Shown here: positions 9,407 to 18,525 of the stretch, in pieces
How the letters are laid out: each line of letters opens with the position of its first letter
How positions within the stretch are numbered: position 1 is the first letter of the stretch
Assembly: GCA_964624905.1 (NCBI GenBank)
Contig: CAZUYK010000005.1
Coordinates: 7,764 to 71,763, forward strand
Reading direction: 5' to 3'
From: CAZRVH01 sp964624905
GTDB lineage: Bacteria > Patescibacteriota > Gracilibacteria > Peribacterales > Peribacteraceae
DNA length: 64,000 nucleotides
Notes under the pieces: model-generated
Seen by the model: only the letters and a program-made list of their open reading frames with translations
The model's database searches: none
Told to the model about the DNA's origin: nothing
Translations under genes and position numbers: made by a program

Positions 9407-9748
9407 ATGAACCCCACGATCCCTACAGCACCGGCACTAAAAAATATCTTTTCTCCGAAGCAGACCCCTCCTCCCACGCCTAAAACGGAATCGCCCAAAA
9501 AGCGTTGGTTTGGGTTCGTGACCTCGCGGGGCAACCTCCGCATCAAAGCATTTATTGAAAAAAACGATCAAGGGAAACAGACGACCGCCGACTGGTTGGC
9601 ATGGGCGGATGCCTACGTCTGGGCAAAAACGGAGCCCTTCATGGCATCCGATAAGCAGGATGCTCTGTTGCAAGCCAAGAAGTTGTTAAATGTGAAGCTT
9701 AATGATTTTGCAAAATTGCACTCAGCAAAAAACAAAACTCAAAAATAA
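9407..9748 (+). CDS. Unknown 113-residue basic protein
   Basis: The N-terminus is proline- and threonine-rich (TPPPTPKTESPKKR) and probably disordered; the rest is a small basic domain (FGFVTSRGNLRIKAF, then helices). I recognise no family. Size and charge would suit an accessory DNA-binding protein, for example a recombination directionality factor beside the integrase, but nothing in the sequence proves this. Confidence 0.45.
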   Translation: MNPTIPTAPALKNIFSPKQTPPPTPKTESPKKRWFGFVTSRGNLRIKAFIEKNDQGKQTTADWLAWADAYVWAKTEPFMASDKQDALLQAKKLLNVKLNDFAKLHSAKNKTQK

Positions 9749-9840
9749 TTCTACGGTTCAGCTCGTTCCACCTTGGTTCGGGCTGGCTGTAAACCGTTCC
9801 ACTAAATGACCATTATGTGTAATTCCTCCCCCCTGATCGC

Positions 9841-10752
9841 ATGGAAAATCCCCTGATTCCGACCAATTATCTCCCGAAAGAATTTCCACTAAATATCCTG
9901 ACTGCTACCGATGCTAGTATTTCCCGCACCCTGAGCAAACTTGCCGGACGCGACTATGCCGAAACATCACGGCGCAGCATCCTCTTTGATTTGAGGGCAT
10001 TCGCCGAGTGGTATCAAGAAAAGAACGGCGAGCAGCTAATCCTTCAACGCGTGGCGATGAGAGACATCGCGGACTTTCGGGATGATTCACGCAAGGCAGG
10101 GCTATCCGTTGCTACGGTGAACCGCCGACTTATCATGGTGCGTCAGTTCCTTCAGTGTGCCGTGGAAGAGGGGGTGATCACGAGTAATCCAGCGAAGGGC
10201 ATTAAACCATTGTCTTCGCAGTCACTTCAGCCTAAGAGCCTTACGTCTCAACAGATCAGGAAATTCCTCAGGGAAGTGGAACTGAGGAAAAAACCACGCG
10301 ATATGGCTATTTGCGAATTGTTCCTCGGTGCAGGATTGCGTCTCTCCGAACTAACGGCACTTCATGTTTCTGATATTCAAATTACAGAGCGTAAGGGTTC
10401 TGTGACGGTTAAGAACGGTAAGGGCAACAAATCTCGTATTGTCCCTCTTGGACAGACGGTGCGCGACGCAGTGAAAATTTATTTGGAACGAACTAAACCG
10501 ATTGACCGCTTATTTCCAATTACGAACGCAACCATCCAAAAGATGATCGCCAAATATGGCAAACGTGCGGAATTGAAACTGCATCCCCATATGCTCCGGC
10601 ACACCTTTGCGACTACCTTTATGCAGTGTACGCAGGGGGATCTTGTTGGTCTAGGACAGCTATTGGGACATAGCTCCATCCGAACCACTCAAATTTACAC
10701 GCAGCAACGCATGGAGGATTTGGAGGCCAAGATTGAGCTAATGAGGTATTGA
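9841..10752 (+). CDS. Tyrosine recombinase (XerC/XerD/phage integrase family)
   Basis: The protein has 303 residues, the usual Xer size. An N-terminal SAM-like core-binding domain covers about residues 20-110. The catalytic domain shows all the usual residues: Arg in GLRLSEL, Lys in KNGKGNKSR, HMLRHTFAT, LGHSSIRTTQIYT with the nucleophile tyrosine. It could resolve dimers of the circular element, integrate a nested cassette, or act as a second integrase. It ends immediately before the convergent XRE gene, sharing no spacer. Confidence 0.9.
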   Translation: MENPLIPTNYLPKEFPLNILTATDASISRTLSKLAGRDYAETSRRSILFDLRAFAEWYQEKNGEQLILQRVAMRDIADFRDDSRKAGLSVATVNRRLIMVRQFLQCAVEEGVITSNPAKGIKPLSSQSLQPKSLTSQQIRKFLREVELRKKPRDMAICELFLGAGLRLSELTALHVSDIQITERKGSVTVKNGKGNKSRIVPLGQTVRDAVKIYLERTKPIDRLFPITNATIQKMIAKYGKRAELKLHPHMLRHTFATTFMQCTQGDLVGLGQLLGHSSIRTTQIYTQQRMEDLEAKIELMRY

Positions 10753-10974
10753 TTACTCGAAGCGCAGGAATTGCCAGAGTTCCATATCGAACGCCTTGGC
10801 TATTTTTTCCAGCGTTACGACAGATACGCTGCTCGGCTCTTTGCTCTCTAGGATTTGGATATAATGAAGAGAACACTTTGCCTTTCGGGCGACTTCTTCC
10901 TGAGTAAGCCCGTGCTTCTGGCGCAATGTCTTCAAGCGGCGAGTAATCGAATGACGTATGTCTTGTGTCGGCAT
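10753..10974 (-). CDS. XRE-family HTH repressor
   Basis: A 73-residue single-domain Cro/CI-type helix-turn-helix protein: LTQEEVARKAKCSLHYIQILE is the HTH, followed by VTLEKIAKAFDM. Such small proteins usually bind operators as dimers. It is convergent with the tyrosine recombinase and divergent from the membrane protein at 11033, so it may control either side. The related R-M operon starts further right, and a C-protein-like role in timing R-M expression is possible but unproven. Confidence 0.85.
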   Translation of the reverse strand: MPTQDIRHSITRRLKTLRQKHGLTQEEVARKAKCSLHYIQILESKEPSSVSVVTLEKIAKAFDMELWQFLRFE

Positions 10975-11032
10975 TGCTCAATTCTCTTCTTTATTAGCAT
11001 TGGAGTTTACCCTTTCCATTTTGTTACATATA

Positions 11033-11563
11033 ATGAACATCATGGATACCACCCCACCACTTTCAAGACTATTAGGATTTACCGCACTATTATTTGGATT
11101 TCCTATCTTCCTTGTATGGCTTTTTGGCGTGTTAGGAAGCGATCAAAATCCAACTTCTCAATCAGAACCGATAGCTGCAACTTCTTCTTCTGCAATCCGA
11201 ACGGCCCCCTGCATTTTTTCCACAGATTTATATTGTTATATTTATCTCCAGACAGAAGAGGTATACCCATGGGTTGCGCAGGCTGATGCTGCTTTAGATT
11301 GCGCCGAACGTGGAGGGAAATTGCCAACGCCTTACGAGATTGAAATTCATCGGGATTTAATCGCAACGTATTTTCCAAATCCGAGTTTCCCAACATCCCT
11401 TTGGACTGACATACAAAGGTGGGAGCAGAATGAAAGGGGGCAAAGCAGGACAATGGGGCTCGCTGTAGACGTTCGTGCAATGCCTGAGGGCTACGGAAAT
11501 ACGTTATGGGAGATCCATGCACCCTTGCCGGGTACAGGTTATGCCTGTGTTCGACCTAAATAA
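11033..11563 (+). CDS. Membrane-anchored protein with a C-type-lectin-like outer domain
   Basis: A signal-anchor helix (about residues 13-34, LLFGFPIFLVWLFGVL) is followed by a serine-rich linker and an extracytoplasmic domain. That domain has the pattern ALDCAERGGKLPTPYEI, SLWTDIQRW and a final GYACVRP, which resembles the cysteine and R/KLPT pattern of lectin-fold (Lcl/FGE-like) domains. The assignment is tentative. ATG 11033 was chosen over upstream starts because it lies just before the anchor; ATG 11042 is also possible. It precedes the R-M operon by 48 bases. Confidence 0.5.
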   Translation: MNIMDTTPPLSRLLGFTALLFGFPIFLVWLFGVLGSDQNPTSQSEPIAATSSSAIRTAPCIFSTDLYCYIYLQTEEVYPWVAQADAALDCAERGGKLPTPYEIEIHRDLIATYFPNPSFPTSLWTDIQRWEQNERGQSRTMGLAVDVRAMPEGYGNTLWEIHAPLPGTGYACVRPK

Positions 11564-11611
11564 CAAAACGTCTTCGGAAAACACCAAAAATACACTACAA
11601 TCCGCTTATAT

Positions 11612-13650
11612 ATGACTAAAGATATGAAAATGAATGGCCAATCGGCAAATACCCAAGAGGATTTACTCAAATGGTTAAAAGAAAAGCTGCCGGAAGCATT
11701 CACGGAAGGGAAGATCGACCCTAAAAAATTGAAAACTTCGCTTGGCGAATCAGTTGATTCAAATAACGAACGTTATGGCCTCTCATGGGCTGGTAAAAAC
11801 GATTGTTTCAAGCATATACAAGAACCAACTACTGCAACGCTCAAGCCCTTACGAGATGAATCCGTGGACTTCGATACGACCAAGAACCTGTTTATCGAAG
11901 GCGATAACTTGCAAGTACTCAAAGTGCTTCAAAAATCGTATTACGGCAAAGTGAAAATGATCTATATCGACCCGCCGTATAACACGGGTAATGACAGCTT
12001 CATTTACCCCGACCGCTTTCAGGAAACCCAAGAGGAATATATGGAGCGTGTTGGTGTCAAAGAAGAAGGTCATATAACTGGTGATGCCATGTGGCAAAAG
12101 AACAGCAAGGATAATGGACATTATCACAGCAATTGGCTGTCCATGATGTATCCACGTCTGTTTCTCGCCCGTAATCTGCTCCGAGACGATGGAGTAATCT
12201 TTGTGAGCATTGATGACCATGAAATTCATAATTTAAGGATAATTATGAATGAGATTTATGGAGAGGAAAACTTCATTGCCGAGTTAGTCTGGGAAAAAGG
12301 GCGAAAGAACGACGCCAAATTCTTTTCGGTAGGACATGAGTACATTCTTGTTTTTGCAAAGTCACAGACAGTACTTCGTGAATCGAATACAATTTGGCGC
12401 GAAGAGAAACCAGGAGCGAAAGAAATTTGGGATATATATCAAAGCTTAAAAAAAGAGTATGCGTCTGAGAATGAAAAAATTGAAACAGGACTCTCGAAAT
12501 GGTTTAAAGAACTTCCAAAAAATCACCCCTCAAAAGCTCTAAACCGCTATCGTCGAGTTGATGAATATGGTCCTTGGAGAGATAGGGATATTTCATGGCC
12601 GGGCGGAGGCGGACCAACTTATGATGTTATTCATCCGGTGACAAAACAGCCCTGCAAAGTACCTGAGCGTGGTTGGGGTTTCGCGACACAAGATGAAATG
12701 CTGCGTCAGATTAAATTGGGTCTTGTGGTTTTCAGAGATGACCATACTCAACCCCCATTTAGAAAAGCACATTTATACCCAATCGCTGGTGAATTGCTAG
12801 GTGGTACTAATGAAGATGAAGAGTTTGAAGACGAGGATGCAGATGACCAAGAGCTTGCAATGCAAGTGATGCCTAGTTGTATATATAAACAATCTCAGGT
12901 TGCTGTAAAAGCTCTTAGAAGGCTTATGGGTGGCAAAATATTTAATAATCCCAAAGATTCTGAAATCTTGAAACGCTTGATAAGGTACTGCACCGATTCT
13001 CAGCAAGAGGCAGTTGTACTGGATTTCTTCGCTGGCTCAGGAACAACTGCACATGCGGTTATGCAAGCCAATGCAGAAGACGATGGAAACCGACGNNNNN
13101 NNNNNCTATTCAATTACCAGAAATATGCGACGAAAAAAGCGCAGCATATAAAGCGGGATTTAAGACAATTGCTGATATATCAAAAGAGCGAATCCGTCGC
13201 GCAGGCCAGATGATTAAGGATGAGACAAATGCTGATATTGATTATGGAATCAAAATTTTTCAACACAGTGAAAGTAATTTCAAAATTTGGCGCAATAATG
13301 TTGCTAATGCAAAGGAGCTAGCTGAACAGATGCATATGTTCATCGACAATCTTAAAACTGAGAGCACACAGGAGAATGTTCTCTACGAACTCATGCTGAA
13401 ATCTGGATTGGATTTGAACGTACCAGTGGAGATGAAGAAGGTCGATGATAAAAAGTATTACGTACTCGATGGACGTAAACTGGTTGTGTGCTTGGAGGAT
13501 GCAATGACACAGCCATTGGCTGACGCTGTGATTGCCCTGAAGCCGCAGAAAGTCATTTGTCTTGATGGTGCGTTCAAGGGCAACGATCAATTAAAGACGA
13601 ACACTGCGCTTCAAATGGAAGCCGCACAGATTGATTTCCGCGTTATTTAA
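11612..13650 (+). CDS. mod: Type III R-M methyltransferase (Mod), broken by a 10-N gap
   Basis: This is an adenine-N6 DNA methyltransferase that also supplies sequence recognition for the type III R-M complex. DPPY (IDPPYNTGND, Asp about residue 120) comes before the SAM-binding motif DFFAGSGTTAH (about residue 471), the beta-class order typical of Mod. Ten Ns at 13096-13105 interrupt the frame: after the gap the family-like sequence (QLPEICDEKSAAYKAGF) is in a different frame, which continues to the stop at 13650. The true gap length must therefore be 2 modulo 3 (for example 8 or 11). The gene is most likely intact in the organism. The Shedu-like gene starts 2 bases after it. Confidence 0.85.
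13096..13105. other. Assembly gap (10 Ns) inside mod
   Basis: Ten unknown bases. The number is a placeholder, because the reading frames on the two sides are offset in a way a 10-base gap cannot reconcile. Confidence 0.97.
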
Positions 13651-13652
13651 TC

Positions 13653-14804
13653 ATGTTCGGAACTAACCCTACTGATGAAGAGTATCTGGCTGGCTATAAA
13701 GCAAACCAACTTAGAGTTGATCCATTTAGGAATGGTTCCGGTAAATTTATTAATGTAGCCACTGATTATGTAGACGATGTTGTTGAAATAAATGAACGCA
13801 TAGGCTTAAAGGTTAAATTGATCAAAGCCAAAGAAGATATTCAAAGTATTCAGTTAACTCGACTGGTAAAAAAAGATGGTGCGTGGGATCCACTGAGTGC
13901 AAGAACTTTGGATATGACATCGTTCAGTTTTGCTAAATTAAAACACTTTTTGGAATTTATCTCTCAATTGGATTTACCCAGTTTAGGAAAGGAAAGGATT
14001 GAGTTAACACTTCAAATCGATGATCCTAATTTTCGCGAGAAATTATTTACAGCATTACAAACCGAAAAAGGCTTTAATTGTTTGAAGGAGCTTCTTGAAC
14101 ATGAAAGCATGGTTGGGCTGGGAGATATTGAAAATATTGCTGATAAAAAATCCAAACTAGCAATGTTTGAAAAAATGCTAATGAGTCCTGAATACGTTCA
14201 AGAAAAAAAGAAAGAATGGGAACTTAAAAAAGAAGGTGACGAATGTGTGTGGCAACACTTCTTTGAAAACAATACGTGGATATTTGGATATTGTTTAGAT
14301 TTTGTTTTCAATGCCCCACTGAGTGATGAAAAACTTGAACACGTACTTAGGGGGTCAGATTATTCCAATAAAGGAATTAAGCCCGATGCAATATTGAGAG
14401 CCAAAGGTTTCATTGATTCTCTATGTTTGGTTGAGATAAAGACCCCAGATTCAAATTTATTAACCAAAGCCAGAATCGCGAGTTGGAAAGCCCATGCGGA
14501 TTTAACAGAAGGAATAGCGCAATCTCATGTGGCAGCATATGAAACGATCAAACGTATTCGTTTGGCTGTTAAAGATGGAGAAGGAAAAGAAACCGGCGAA
14601 TATGCATACGGTATCGAACCAAAATCATATTTAATTATCGGTAATCTTAAACAATTATTCCAAGAAGGAAACAATGAGATGATTGATATGGACAAACTCG
14701 CATCATTTGAGTTATTAAGAAAAAAAACTCTCAGTCCGGAAATAATTACGTTTGATGAATTGTTGGAAAGAGCCAAATTCATTGTTAGGCATAAATCATC
14801 ATGA
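13653..14804 (+). CDS. Shedu-like (DUF4263) defence nuclease nested in the R-M operon
   Basis: The C-terminal half matches the DUF4263/SduA nuclease fold: EGDECVWQHFFENNTWIFGY, then PDAILRA (Asp about residue 245) and LVEIKTP (Glu 261, Lys 263), a PD-(D/E)XK-type set, followed by a helical segment before the final strand. Shedu proteins are single-gene anti-phage systems thought to act as nucleases. The N-terminal about 180 residues are a separate, variable region. The gene starts 2 bases after mod and overlaps res (ATGA at 14801), so all three are translated together. Either it is an independent defence gene riding in the operon or it works with the R-M complex. Confidence 0.8.
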   Translation: MFGTNPTDEEYLAGYKANQLRVDPFRNGSGKFINVATDYVDDVVEINERIGLKVKLIKAKEDIQSIQLTRLVKKDGAWDPLSARTLDMTSFSFAKLKHFLEFISQLDLPSLGKERIELTLQIDDPNFREKLFTALQTEKGFNCLKELLEHESMVGLGDIENIADKKSKLAMFEKMLMSPEYVQEKKKEWELKKEGDECVWQHFFENNTWIFGYCLDFVFNAPLSDEKLEHVLRGSDYSNKGIKPDAILRAKGFIDSLCLVEIKTPDSNLLTKARIASWKAHADLTEGIAQSHVAAYETIKRIRLAVKDGEGKETGEYAYGIEPKSYLIIGNLKQLFQEGNNEMIDMDKLASFELLRKKTLSPEIITFDELLERAKFIVRHKSS

Positions 14805-17506
14805 AGCTCCAATTCGACCCTTCACAGGCGTATCAGCTCGACGCGATCAATGCGATTGCCGACCTCTTTGAAGGCCAGCCACTTGCCAAGGGCGACTTTG
14901 AGCTGCAAATGGCACAACCGTCAGGGCAATTGCAACTCGACGGTAATTTGCTTATTGGCAACAACCTTGTGCTGGATCAATCGAGCATCGTGCAGAACCT
15001 TCACGCCGTGCAGGAACGTAACGGCATTGAAAAATCGGACGTAACAAGTGGGTTCTTTTTACCGCTGACATTACCAGCCAAACAAGAGACTCGCCTCGCC
15101 GAAGGTTTGCATTTCTCCTTGGAAATGGAAACAGGTACGGGCAAGACGTATGTCTACCTCCGCACCATCCACGAATTGCATAAGCGATACGGCTTTAAGA
15201 AATTCGTTATCGTCGTACCGAGCATCGCTATTAAAGAAGGCGTATTGAAGAACCTACAAATCACCAAGGAACACTTCGATACGCTCTACGATAAGCCCGA
15301 AATGGACTTCCGTGTGTATGACCCGAAGAAACGCGGCCAGATCAAACAGTTTGCTACAACCAACGCTCTGCAATTACTTGTAATTAATATTGATTCCTTT
15401 GCCAAGGAGGATACGAATATCATGTATCAGAATAGTGACTGGGGTGTTCCTATTGAGTTCGTGAAGGCGACCCATCCTATCGTGATTGTAGATGAGCCAC
15501 AGAATATGGAGACAGACATCCGCCGGAAAGCTATTGCGAACCTGAATCCGCTTTGCACTCTGCGCTATTCCGCAACCCATAAGAACCAATACAACCTCGT
15601 CTATCGCCTCGATCCTGTAAAGGCATATGACTTGGGACTCGTGAAAAAGATTGAGGTTGATAGCGTGATCGACGAAGGCGGGATGAACGACGCATATGTA
15701 AAATTGATTAGCGTGTCGTCGGCTAAGAATTCTATCAGTATTAAGCTCGAAATCGACGTGAACACTCCCGATGGCATCAAACGTAAAACTGTGAGCATCC
15801 GCAAGAGTCCCAAGGGTATGACCGAGAGCGACCTGTATAAACTCAGCAACGAACGCGAGGTGTACCGTGACGGCTACAGCATCGCATCTGTTGACGTGAA
15901 ATTGCAGACGATCACGTTCAGCAACGGTAACACCCTTGAAATCGGGAAAACCCAAGGAGGCAACCGCGAGGCTATCATGCGCCTACAGATTCAAAAGACC
16001 ATTGAGACACACTTCGCCAAGGAACGCAGTCTGCGCGACAAAGGAATCAAAGTGCTTTCACTGTTCTTTGTGGATCGTGTGTCGAATTACCGAGAGTACA
16101 ATGACAACTCTGTAACAAAGGGAAAATTCGCGCTGTGGTTTGAGGAAATATTCAAAGAGGTTGCCAGTCGTCCTCAATATAAAGGGCTGATTCCGTATGC
16201 GGTTGAAGATGTGCATAACGGATACTTCTCCCAAGATAAAAAGGGAATCCTTAAAGATACCAATGGTACGACCAAAGACGATGACGACACATACGCCCTT
16301 ATCATGAAGGAAAAAGAAAAATTGTTGTCCTCGGATGTACCGCTGCGCTTTATTTTCTCTCACTCCGCGCTACGTGAGGGGTGGGACAATCCGAATGTGT
16401 TTCAGATTTGTACTCTTAATGAAACGCGCTCAGACATGAAGAAACGTCAGGAAATCGGCCGTGGTCTGCGTCTTCCCGTGAATCAAGACGGACAGCGCAT
16501 CTATGATCGTGATTTAAACGTACTCACGGTGACAGCAAATGAGAGCTACGAGGACTTTGCCAAGAGCTTACAGACCGAAATAGAGCAGGATTGTGGCGTG
16601 AATTTCGCCGGTCGTATCAAAGATGCCAAAAAACGCACTGAGATTACGCTCAAAAAGGGCTACAAACTCGATGAAAACTTCAAAGCTCTATGGGAGCGTA
16701 TCAAGCACAAAACGCGTTATCAGGTCAGCTATGACACTGAGACGCTAATTACTGATGCAGCAAAGGCCATTGCAGCCAAAGAATTTACAGCCCCCAAGAT
16801 TCGCTACTTGAAGGGCGCGATCACCATGAGCTCAAAAGGTGTCGGCACTGAGTTCCGCGACGTAGACGAACGCACGGTTGAAGCGAAGATCAGTGGTATT
16901 CCCGATGTGCTCAGTTACATTCAAGACAAAACACTCCTCACAAAGGACACGATTTGTCGGATTATTCTGGAATCTGGCAAAACCGCCGACATTTTGAAGA
17001 ATCCTCAGCAATTTATGGATGCAGCCGTGCAGGAGATCAATAGGATTCTGCGAGGTATGATGGTTGATGGAATCAAATATGAAAAAATAGCGGATGATCA
17101 TTGGGCGATGGAACGTTTTGAGAACGCAGAACTGAAAGGCTACTTGGAAGATATGGTGAAAGTACAACAGCAGGAGAAGACATTGTACGACTACGTAAAA
17201 ATAGATTCCGATGTTGAGACACAGTTTGCCAAGGACTTGGAGAGCCGTACCGACGTGCAGTTCTACGTGAAGTTGCCGGGCTGGTTCAAAATTGATACGC
17301 CTATCGGCAGCTATAACCCTGACTGGGCGATTGTCTTTGAAAAGGATGAACGGGTGTACTTCGTGGCTGAAACAAAGTCGTCGCTTGATGTCGATGATCT
17401 GCGTGTGCAGGAGGATATGAAAATTAGATGCGGTACGCGTCACTTTGAACAACTAGACGGTGTGCATTTTAAAAAAGTGACGCACCTGAGCGAAATCGTC
17501 TTATAA
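14801..17506 (+). CDS. res: Type III restriction enzyme Res subunit
   Basis: A 901-residue helicase-nuclease that forms the cleavage complex with Mod. Walker A is METGTGKTY (about residue 112) and the Walker B box is DEPQ (about 231) instead of the common DEPH/DEAH. The later helicase motif REGWDNPNVFQI and the arginine-finger region QEIGRGLRLP are clear. The endonuclease domain near the C-terminus has NPDWAIVFE (Asp 841) and AETKSS (Glu 857, Lys 859). All parts look intact. The start overlaps the Shedu-like gene by 4 bases. Confidence 0.92.
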   Translation: MKLQFDPSQAYQLDAINAIADLFEGQPLAKGDFELQMAQPSGQLQLDGNLLIGNNLVLDQSSIVQNLHAVQERNGIEKSDVTSGFFLPLTLPAKQETRLAEGLHFSLEMETGTGKTYVYLRTIHELHKRYGFKKFVIVVPSIAIKEGVLKNLQITKEHFDTLYDKPEMDFRVYDPKKRGQIKQFATTNALQLLVINIDSFAKEDTNIMYQNSDWGVPIEFVKATHPIVIVDEPQNMETDIRRKAIANLNPLCTLRYSATHKNQYNLVYRLDPVKAYDLGLVKKIEVDSVIDEGGMNDAYVKLISVSSAKNSISIKLEIDVNTPDGIKRKTVSIRKSPKGMTESDLYKLSNEREVYRDGYSIASVDVKLQTITFSNGNTLEIGKTQGGNREAIMRLQIQKTIETHFAKERSLRDKGIKVLSLFFVDRVSNYREYNDNSVTKGKFALWFEEIFKEVASRPQYKGLIPYAVEDVHNGYFSQDKKGILKDTNGTTKDDDDTYALIMKEKEKLLSSDVPLRFIFSHSALREGWDNPNVFQICTLNETRSDMKKRQEIGRGLRLPVNQDGQRIYDRDLNVLTVTANESYEDFAKSLQTEIEQDCGVNFAGRIKDAKKRTEITLKKGYKLDENFKALWERIKHKTRYQVSYDTETLITDAAKAIAAKEFTAPKIRYLKGAITMSSKGVGTEFRDVDERTVEAKISGIPDVLSYIQDKTLLTKDTICRIILESGKTADILKNPQQFMDAAVQEINRILRGMMVDGIKYEKIADDHWAMERFENAELKGYLEDMVKVQQQEKTLYDYVKIDSDVETQFAKDLESRTDVQFYVKLPGWFKIDTPIGSYNPDWAIVFEKDERVYFVAETKSSLDVDDLRVQEDMKIRCGTRHFEQLDGVHFKKVTHLSEIVL

Positions 17507-17791
17507 TCTACCTCGGGAAATGCCCTATAAACTACGTAAGGGTTCTTTGCCTATCTTTCCTTCAATTCTTTATCTGCGTTGATCCTACGTTCGTTTCCGT
17601 GACAAATTATATCGTTCCCCCTATTCAAGGGGCATTCTGGAACAGATATTTTGATATCAAGCGGTAAAAATGGAAATAAATACCACCCAGAGACTACTAC
17701 TTACTAGGTATGTAGTAGGTCAGAAAATTGGATTTTTTATGAGATAAAGGTGATCCCAGGCCTGGGTATTTTATCTCCTTTTTTATTTTTT
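17507..17791 (+). promoter_or_regulatory. Intergenic region after res with two hairpins
   Basis: No gene is seen in these 285 bases. A hairpin built from CTACTAC (17694-17700) and GTAGTAG (17712-17718) could be an operator. A second, stronger hairpin lies at 17741-17777 and is listed separately. Confidence 0.4.
17741..17788 (+). terminator. Terminator-like hairpin just upstream of the 17792 gene
   Basis: GAGATAAA (17741-17748) pairs with TTTATCTC (17770-17777) around the perfect palindrome CCCAGGCCTGGG (17755-17766), followed by a T-rich run that ends in the start codon at 17792. It may terminate the R-M operon, attenuate the next gene, or both. Confidence 0.6.
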
Positions 17792-18034
17792 ATGAGTACT
17801 GAATCGGGTCCACAGCTTAACCACATTGAATTTCTTCACGAAGATGATGGCCAAAAAGTCGCAATGAAACTCGTGCCTGTAAGGATAAGCCCTACGCGGG
17901 CCACTCTTGGAATTTTCCGAGATAGCGAAACTGATAAATTGTATCTCGTCGCTCTCTCAAAGGAGAAAAAAATGCCTAAGTTTATTATAGATGAACTGAA
18001 GGTATCCAATGACGAGGCGGCTCATGACAGTTAA
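17792..18034 (+). CDS. Unknown 80-residue protein
   Basis: A small soluble alpha/beta protein (HIEFLHEDDGQKVAMKLVPV, then strand-rich sequence and a C-terminal acidic helix). No family is recognised. ATG 17792 directly follows the T-run of a terminator-like hairpin, so expression is probably conditional or the transcript starts inside the hairpin. A GTG at 17750 in the same frame would encode a hydrophobic prefix that lies inside the hairpin, which I regard as non-coding. Confidence 0.5.
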   Translation: MSTESGPQLNHIEFLHEDDGQKVAMKLVPVRISPTRATLGIFRDSETDKLYLVALSKEKKMPKFIIDELKVSNDEAAHDS

Positions 18035-18050
18035 ATAATCCTGATCTTTG

Positions 18051-18100
18051 AATGTCCTAGTGTTTTGAATGCAGTTCAGCATTTTATTCGCTAGGACATT
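18051..18100 (+). terminator. Ten-base-pair stem after the 17792 gene
   Basis: AATGTCCTAG (18051-18060) pairs perfectly with CTAGGACATT (18091-18100). The 30-base loop contains a second small stem (GAATGC with GCATTT). There is no tight T-run, so it could be an mRNA end-stabilising or regulatory structure instead of a strict terminator. Confidence 0.5.
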
Positions 18101-18153
18101 CAGAGATTAATCCTCGTTTTATTTCATCATTTTCATTTCCTTTCTTCATTGCC

Positions 18154-18462
18154 ATGAAACTCCACCCAGCCAAATTTACTATTAACCGGAGCAAAGAAAT
18201 ATTTTTAGGGAAGGGGCATCCTCCAACTATTGCTCAGAATTTGCATCGCGGTGCTTGTGATGTATTCCTTGATGAATGCGGCACAGAAGATCGCGCATTA
18301 CTAGTGTTGTATCCAGGTAGCATTCGCTTTTTAGAGAAAGAAATTGAATTAGGGGCATATGACAAAATACCTCAATTAAGAGAGGTCATTCAGGCGATGT
18401 CGAGTTATATATCTAAAAATCCATCGAATGATGAGCATCGCTGCTTTGTTTTAATAGATTAG
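18154..18462 (+). CDS. Unknown 102-residue protein
   Basis: A small soluble protein with N-terminal strand-like sequence and a C-terminal helix (IPQLREVIQAMSSYI). No recognised motif. It lies between the 17792 gene and the recombinase, close to the element's right end. A small stem (TTTGGCTT at 18477-18484 with AAGCCAAA at 18489-18496) follows it. Confidence 0.5.
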   Translation: MKLHPAKFTINRSKEIFLGKGHPPTIAQNLHRGACDVFLDECGTEDRALLVLYPGSIRFLEKEIELGAYDKIPQLREVIQAMSSYISKNPSNDEHRCFVLID

Positions 18463-18525
18463 TGAAATATGCATTTTTTGGCTTATTTAAGCCAAATGTT
18501 ATGATGCTGCAATACCTTCAGCACC

